Source of the DNA: Otatea glauca
Taxonomy: Eukaryota; Streptophyta; Magnoliopsida; Poales; Poaceae
DNA length: 64,000 bases
NCBI GenBank assembly: GCA_036346275.1
Contig: CM070730.1
Coordinates: forward strand, 1,364,309-1,428,308
Reading direction: 5' to 3'
The notes below the pieces were generated by a model. It had not been told where the DNA came from and made no database searches. It saw only the letters and a program-made list of their open reading frames with translations. The position numbers were made by a program, and so were the translations under genes. Below, piece by piece: positions 58,819 to 64,000 of the stretch; the first letter of the stretch is position 1, and each line of letters starts with the position of its first letter.

Positions 58819-61800
58819 CTAACTGTTTTTATTCTTCACGGTGGGCGGCCGATGGCGAGGACGGAGAGTTGGCCGTCTCAGCTTCTGGAGGGCAACCTGC
58901 GGCGGGATGTGGCTGGCGATCTCCCGGGCGTGCGGCTCGACCAGGAGCTCAAACCTGTCGATCTCCTCGTCGGTCCGGTTCCCGGCTACACCGCTGCTCA
59001 CCACCGCGAGGTTGATGCCGTCGTAGTGCGAGACGGTGTTGACAGCGCCGACGAAGCTCCAAGCGCAGCGCCGATGATCACCGCCTCCTCTACGAAGTCT
59101 CGCACTCGGGCCAGCACGGGGCAAGGGCACTCGGGCCTGCCCCGGCTCCAAGGATGCGGTCGCAGACTTCCCGACCGGCCTTGCGAAGGGCCTCCAGTTC
59201 GGCGCCCATCTCGGCCCGACCGTCCTCCGCAACCTTCAACGCCGTCGGGCCTCGCCCCGCCACGATCGCCACGTCGCGAGCATCTATCGCCGTTCTCTGC
59301 GCCTCCGCGGCGGCGCTTCGATTCTTCTCGCGCCTCTGCGATTGCGGCGATTTCGGATAAGTTCGCCCTGTGGGTCGCACCCCCAGACTTAATTGAAGAA
59401 TTGAGACACTTACCGGCCGCAGAGTTGGTCAGATTGCCAGCTTCCTTCTTGAGCGCCTCATATGAAGTCCTCAACTCACCAGTCTTCCGGCGATCGCCGC
59501 TCGGAACGAACTCGGTCGGCATCCCCCCGAGCCTGGTTTCGCTCGATCCGCAGGCGGGTTGCCTGCGTCTGCGCGGTCCCCTCCGTAGCAACGGCGGCAT
59601 CCTTGGCCTCGGTGACCTCCGTCAGAGAGGACTCCAGTTCCACCACTTTCGCCCTCAAGACCTTGGCTCCCAGGTGCTCATCATAAAGGGCCTTCGTGGC
59701 CTCTTCAAGCCCCTGGCGGATCTCCACCGCCTCCGACCGCCTGATGTCCATGGCCTCCTGGACTAGGCGCGACTCAAAGCGCTGATCGTGCACTCCTCCA
59801 CCGCAGCCGCCACGACCGCCGAGCTAGCTGCAGAGCTCAACTGGCGCACGGCGAGCCCGCAAGTCTTTGCAAAGCGTGGACACTCCGTTAGTCCCACGGA
59901 AGAACTATCAAAAATGTGCAACAAGTCAAAGCTTTTCGGCTGACTTACCTAGGCGACTGGCCGGACTCCCCCGACCATCGTGCCCAGCGCCCTGGTGGAA
60001 GACTCCAGAGCGAGAGCCAGACCTTTACGGATCGCCTATCTCGGCCGGCGCCCGGTAGCGCCTTGCCGGCGGGCGCCCACTCGCTCTCCTCGGCTCGCCC
60101 ATGACGCCCGACCGGGACTACACCCGGCAAAGACGCCCTCGTTCGCCCGTTCGGGCGGACGTCGCCGTCAAAGCACCATGGGCGTGGCGATGAGGTCAAC
60201 CTTCGAAACCCCTCGGCGACCGCACACGAGGGCATCGGTCGGCACCTCCACAGGACAAAGGGTCGAGCACCTCGTCACCGACTCGCCGATCGGGCGCATC
60301 GCAGCGGCACCGTCGTCTCATCCTCCGAAAGGGCGATCACGTCGTCGGTGGGGTCCCGCCGAGGCGACGGAGCTCTTCTTCGGCCTCGACCTCGGGTGAG
60401 GCCGTCCTCGGCGACGCGCCCTCGGCCGTCGACCGCGATCGCCACCGACCCGATCGGAGTCGCGAAATCGCCGTATTTGCTACTTGCGGAGTCGCTGCGG
60501 CACGCCCCACGGTCACGCCCGTGTAGGCGCCTGCGTTACAAAGATTCAAGAGTCGCTCGGGCGGCTTTGCCGCAAAAAATGCTCCAATAAGAAGAAAAGA
60601 AAAAAAAAGAGGGGAACACTTACAAGGCCGAGCGGGTACGTGGCACGCGCGCCCTCTTTGCCGGCCCCCCGCCAAGGGGCAAGTCGGCTGGTCGCTTCCC
60701 CGAAGCCGCCTCCAGCCGAGGCGCTGCGACAACCGCGAGCGCAAGATCACCCCCCGCCTGGGGATCCGCGGCCACGGGGCCCGTGGTGCCGCCCTCGGCC
60801 GGGTCCACGCTCGGGCCGCCGCCAGTCGGCGGGTCAGAGAAAAACCCACCATAGGGATGGTCGGAGGCGCTCCCGCCGCTGTCAGTGGAGGTTGTCCCCA
60901 CAGCGGTGGACTCCGACACATCCTCGCCGCGCGCGCGCTTCGCCGCGCGCTCCTTATGCTTCTTCTTCCTCCTTTCCTCCTTCCGCTTCTTGCGGGAGGA
61001 GTCAGCCTCTGCCGTCTTCGCCCGGGCGGCCGCCCGCGCCTCCTTATCCCCCGGGAGCGGCGCCCGGGAAGACATCCCCGTGAGCCCCTAAGAGGATGCA
61101 GGAATGCCGGTCGGACCAAGTGCTAGGGACAAAGAAAAGAGAAGCAGAAAGAAATTTCACCGACTTACAGTTGGCGGGTGGCGCGAGAATGGCTCGGGTG
61201 GCCACCGTAGCCACCGTGGCACTTCCACCCAGAATGGCCGCCACGGGCCTCCACCTCGAGCGCGCCAACTCGGGCTCTGCCATCCTCGCCCGGTCGGACG
61301 GCCCGCATACGGAACAAGGGTGCGGCTTTGTGCACAAGGTTGCACGCGCATCCCCATAAAGCGCGCGCACAACAACGCCCGGTGAGCCCGCCTCCTTTGA
61401 GCCCCGATCGCTCCACGATCGGGGCGGCTTGTTCTTCTCCCTCTTTTGGCGCCCGGTTCCACCGCTCCTCGCCACGGGAAGCTCGGTGAAGCGTATTTGT
61501 CGCCGACGTTCGAACGTAGAGCCATTGAGCGCCACCCTTGTTGGACGAGGCGGTTTACCTCCAGTACTCCGTGCTCGGCCGGGCGAAGGCGGAGGCGAGC
61601 CACCCAGGCGCCACGGCGTCCGGCGGCACTGTCTTTCGAGCCTTGCACGGAAGAAGTGCCTCCATAGCGCCCAGTCGCGGCTCGATCCCAGGAAGGCCTC
61701 GCCTGCGTGATGAAGATGGCGATGTGGAGGACCCCATTGGGGTTGAGATGGTGCACCTCCACCTTGTAGTGAGGCAGCCACTGGACGAGCGGGTGCGGTG

Positions 61801-61990
61801 GCAGAGCCAAAGCGGCGCTCGAAGAACGGCGGGCACCACGACCTCGTCGCCGCGGCGGCGGGGTGACGGCCCGGTCGGCACCCTCCGGTAGGAAGGTCTG
61901 CGGCATGAGGAAGCCCTTCTTCACCAAGCCGAGCGACGGTGTCTTCTGCGCGAGCACTCCGCCACGACATCTTCACGAAGAGGCGTGGAA
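58819..61990 (-). pseudogene. Antisense extra ORF of the second gypsy element
   Basis: Read from the right: the N-terminal domain at about 61550-61980 has LPHYKVEVHHLNPNGVLHIA and, in a neighbouring frame, EAFLGSSRDWALWRHFF. This is the pattern seen in the antisense ORFs at 18193 and 24661. A basic low-complexity segment follows (60620-61075: KKRKEERRKKKHKERAAKRA, a likely nuclear signal). The C-terminal part is coiled coil (59476-59793: KVVELESSLTEVTEAKDAAV; 58998-59600: TSYEALKKEAGNLTN). Frame changes may be introns or indels. The promoter side (62000-62380) is pyrimidine-rich on the reverse strand. No known catalytic motif is present. Confidence 0.65.
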
Positions 61991-61999
61991 GGTGAGAAA

Positions 62000-62880
62000 G
62001 AAAGGTGGGGTTTTCTTTTCCTTGGCTCTCTGGTGCTTTTCTTGTTTGAGAGCGAGAGACAAAGAAGGCAAGAAAGCGTGACTACCGAGCACCCTAACGC
62101 GTATTTATAGAGGACAAGCAGACGCCGACCGAGCAGGCACCCCTCAAACGAAGCGTCGCGTCCACCCTCGCCTATTGCGCCAGCCTGGTAACTCCCAGTT
62201 TCCAATACCACTCCGCTTTTAATCCCTGTCATGTCAGGCGGCAAGAGCCATAAAGACGCCGCCCCCGAACAACGTGTCCCGTAACCTCTTGGTCTCCGCC
62301 TTTAGGCCGGAACGGTTGCTCCGGGGCGCGCGAGAGAAGCCCACTGGGCCGCTGCGGCCCCAAGACGGCAAAAGCTGTGGGTTCAAAAAGGCCTACCCCA
62401 CCAGATGGGTATAAGGCCGCCCCAGCAAAACTTGAGCAAGGGGCAGGTATGAGGTGAGCCCCACAGTGGGCCCTCGGTTAGGTCGGCTAACGGCCTAATC
62501 ACCTCTACTCGCGTCCGAGACCATACTTCACACTCTCCCGGGAGCTCATCCATGAGCGACAGCCAGCTGTGCTCTGGGTTGGCGGACGACCCATGGTCCA
62601 TACGGATTGAGTAAAGAAAGGTTTTTATGGGTCGCCCACGCGGGGCGGGACACCCTACTCGGGACCGTCCGCTCGGAAGGGTCCCCTTGGCGGGACCTCC
62701 CAGGACCCACTCGGACTACCCGCTATTAGCTCCACGAGCACGACGTTCAAACCAACGCAGGTAAACGTGCGTCGCTCACCCCCCCCAAGGTCCCACACCT
62801 GCGGATGGGGTATACATGTGGGATAGAGCGGTGGCCATTCCTCTCGCGGCTACCCTCGCGACGAGGACTCGGGAAGGATG
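62000..62880. other. Region upstream of the antisense ORF, no gene recognised
   Basis: GC-rich sequence with short frames on both strands but no known motif. Part of it (62000-62380) would be the 5' side of the antisense ORF. From about 62640 the composition changes toward the tandem array that follows, perhaps marking the junction with another element. Confidence 0.4.
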
Positions 62881-62889
62881 CCCCACGTC

Positions 62890-63645
62890 CGGCTCGACGA
62901 GAGCGAGCACTCACGTCCGGCTACGACGTTAAGCGAGCACTCGGACACCGAACCTCACAGAGGCATTGGGTCGTCCTCGCCACCAAGGCACCGTCTAGCT
63001 ACGACGTTAAGCGAGCACTCGGACACCGAACCTCACGGAGGCATTGGGTCGCCCTGCCACCAAGGCACCGTCTAGCTACGACGTTAAGCGAGCACTCGGA
63101 CACCGAACCTCACAGAGGCATTGGGTCGTCCTGCCGACTAAGGCCTTTGTCTAGCTCGACGTTAAGCGAGCACTCGGACACCGAACCTCACAGAGGCATT
63201 GGGTCGTCCCTCGCGACCAAGGCAGCTGTCTAGCTACGACGTTAAGCGAGCACTCGGACACCCGAACCTCACAGAGGCATTGGGTCGTCCCTGCCGACCA
63301 AGGCTTTGTCTAGCTACGACTTTAAGCGAGCACTCGGACACCGAACCTCTCGAAGCGAGGCATCCGGTCGTCCTGCCGACCAAGGCACTCGGACACCCGA
63401 ACCTCACAGAGGCATCCGGTCGTCCTGCCGACCAAGGCACTCGGACACCCGAACCTCACCGAGGCATCCGGTCGTCCTGCCGACCAAGGCACTCGGACAC
63501 CGAACCTCACGAGGCATCCGGTCGTCCTGCCGACCAAGGCACTCGGACACCATAACCTCACGAGGCATCCGGTCGCCTGCACCAAGGCGCCGTCTAGCTA
63601 CGACGTTAAACGAGCACTCGCGGTTGTTCTGCCGATCAAGGCCGG
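62890..63645. repeat. Tandem array: 77-80-bp units with a 51-52-bp subarray
   Basis: ACGACGTTAAGCGAGCACTC recurs at 62923, 63001, 63078, about 63155, 63236 and 63316 (variant), then once more at 63600. Each copy is followed by GGACACCGAACCTCACAGAG and GTCGTCCTGCCGACCAAGGC. Between 63359 and 63590 the unit shrinks to 51-52 bases by losing the block with CTAGCTACGACGTTAAGCGA. Open frames across it (for example 62805-63233) are by-products of the repeat. Confidence 0.9.
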
Positions 63646-63787
63646 TCTATCCACGGCGATTAAAATCAAAGCAAACTCATCGCGAAGACATTTCATAAAA
63701 GAAGATTTCATTATATGCCAGCAGACTCAAACTTTACACAACGTTACATGAGGTACCTGGTGAGCTCAAAAAGATACCTACCCTACA

Positions 63788-64000
63788 CTATGGCGGGAAC
63801 ATATCCGCATCAAACTTGGCGAGCCCTTGCACGGTCGACGGGACAGATCTTGGATCGGTGGACCTGAGGTCGTTGGAAGTGACCTGCTGGTAGGCCCTTC
63901 CTTGCCTGGTCGACGGGACAGATCTTGGATCGGTGGACCTGAGGTCGTTGGAAGTGACCTGCTGGTAGGCCCTTCCTTGCACGGTCGACGGGACGGACCT
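63788..64000 (-). CDS. Partial antisense ORF of 25-residue repeats, running off the window
   Basis: On the minus strand the frame open from the window's right edge encodes QGRAYQQVTSNDLRSTDPRS plus VPST, a 25-residue unit, at least twice, and ends GLAKFDADMFPP before a stop. The 63660-63790 stretch beside it resembles 58750-58830 (AT-rich, next to the C-terminal end of the antisense ORF). By analogy this could be the C-terminal end of a fourth antisense gypsy ORF. The N-terminal part lies outside the window and no domain is recognised. Confidence 0.4.
   Translation of the reverse strand, partial: RSVPSTVQGRAYQQVTSNDLRSTDPRSVPSTRQGRAYQQVTSNDLRSTDPRSVPSTVQGLAKFDADMFPP
63833..64000. repeat. 75-bp tandem repeat at the window edge
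   Basis: GGTCGACGGGACAGATCTTG starts at 63833 and 63908, and the third unit begins at 63983. The first two units are nearly identical (CACGG against CCTGG at the start). The period is a multiple of three and keeps the minus-strand frame open. Confidence 0.9.

Larger units (their letters stand above)
51459..62380 (+). mobile_element. Second gypsy element (Tat-like), GC-rich, frameshift-rich, without an identified 3' LTR
   Basis: The plus-strand order is LTR-like region 51459-52346, primer site near 52348, gag, protease, RT, RNase H, integrase to 58116, a spacer with a duplicated 182-bp unit, and an antisense extra ORF 58819-61990. This gene order and the antisense ORF are shared with the old element at 16802-48263. 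CpG-rich sequence and few stops suggest a young copy. I did not find a second copy of the 51459 LTR before the window ends, so the right boundary is open; 62380 marks the end of recognisable upstream sequence of the antisense ORF. Confidence 0.75.

Noticed and set aside
62890..63645. Regular repeats that could be read as a CRISPR-like array
   Set aside because: Units are contiguous with no unique spacers, the context is a plant retrotransposon, and unit length varies by block loss. It is a satellite-type array.

Overview
The window is nuclear DNA from a grass (Poaceae; I cannot name the species). The evidence is a 27-exon plant gene with a GC-rich first exon, introns carrying MITEs, and a dense nest of LTR retrotransposons of typical grass types (SIRE/Maximus-like copia, Tat-like gypsy with an antisense extra ORF). 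No bacterial operon, CRISPR array, rRNA or tRNA gene was seen. All identifications come from reading translated motifs and repeat ends by eye, without database searches.

Layout. 1-595: one side of a truncated MITE-like inverted repeat. 596-2010: no gene recognised. About 2015-5000: a decayed hAT transposon with a broken BED-finger/hAT-dimerisation transposase. 5030-16225: the only host gene, the alpha subunit of the AP-2 clathrin adaptor (27 exons, 1042 codons plus stop, every splice junction consistent in frame), with MITEs in introns 1, 6 and 25. 16802-48263: an old gypsy element on the minus strand, with matching 571/543-bp LTRs and a 5-bp target duplication with one mismatch. It starts 576 bp after the AP-2 stop codon. 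Inside it sit a 12.3-kb copia element (19440-31763, perfect TSD), a hAT MITE (35603-36138, perfect 8-bp TSD) and four insertions that look like solo LTRs (36239-37328, 37833-38490, 38849-40748, 42526-45895). The copia element itself holds a gypsy fragment (23881-about 25170).

48264-50270: AT-rich spacer with a (TA)n tract and Helitron-like ends. 50271-51458: an LTR with a three-copy 118-bp repeat plus a short internal stub. 51459-about 62380: a second gypsy element on the plus strand, GC-rich, with gag, protease, RT (YVDD), RNase H and integrase in order but split by many frameshifts, followed by an antisense extra ORF. 62880-64000: tandem arrays (77-80/51-bp units, then 75-bp units encoding 25-aa repeats) that probably belong to another element running off the window.

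How it fits together. The AP-2 alpha gene looks intact and functional; everything else is transposon. The most noteworthy non-coding signal is a set of hairpin clusters inside several related LTRs. The stem sequence differs between LTR families while base pairing is kept, and one loop is shared, which looks like compensatory change. The second is the recurrence of an antisense extra gene in three separate gypsy copies. I did not find a clearly new protein system.
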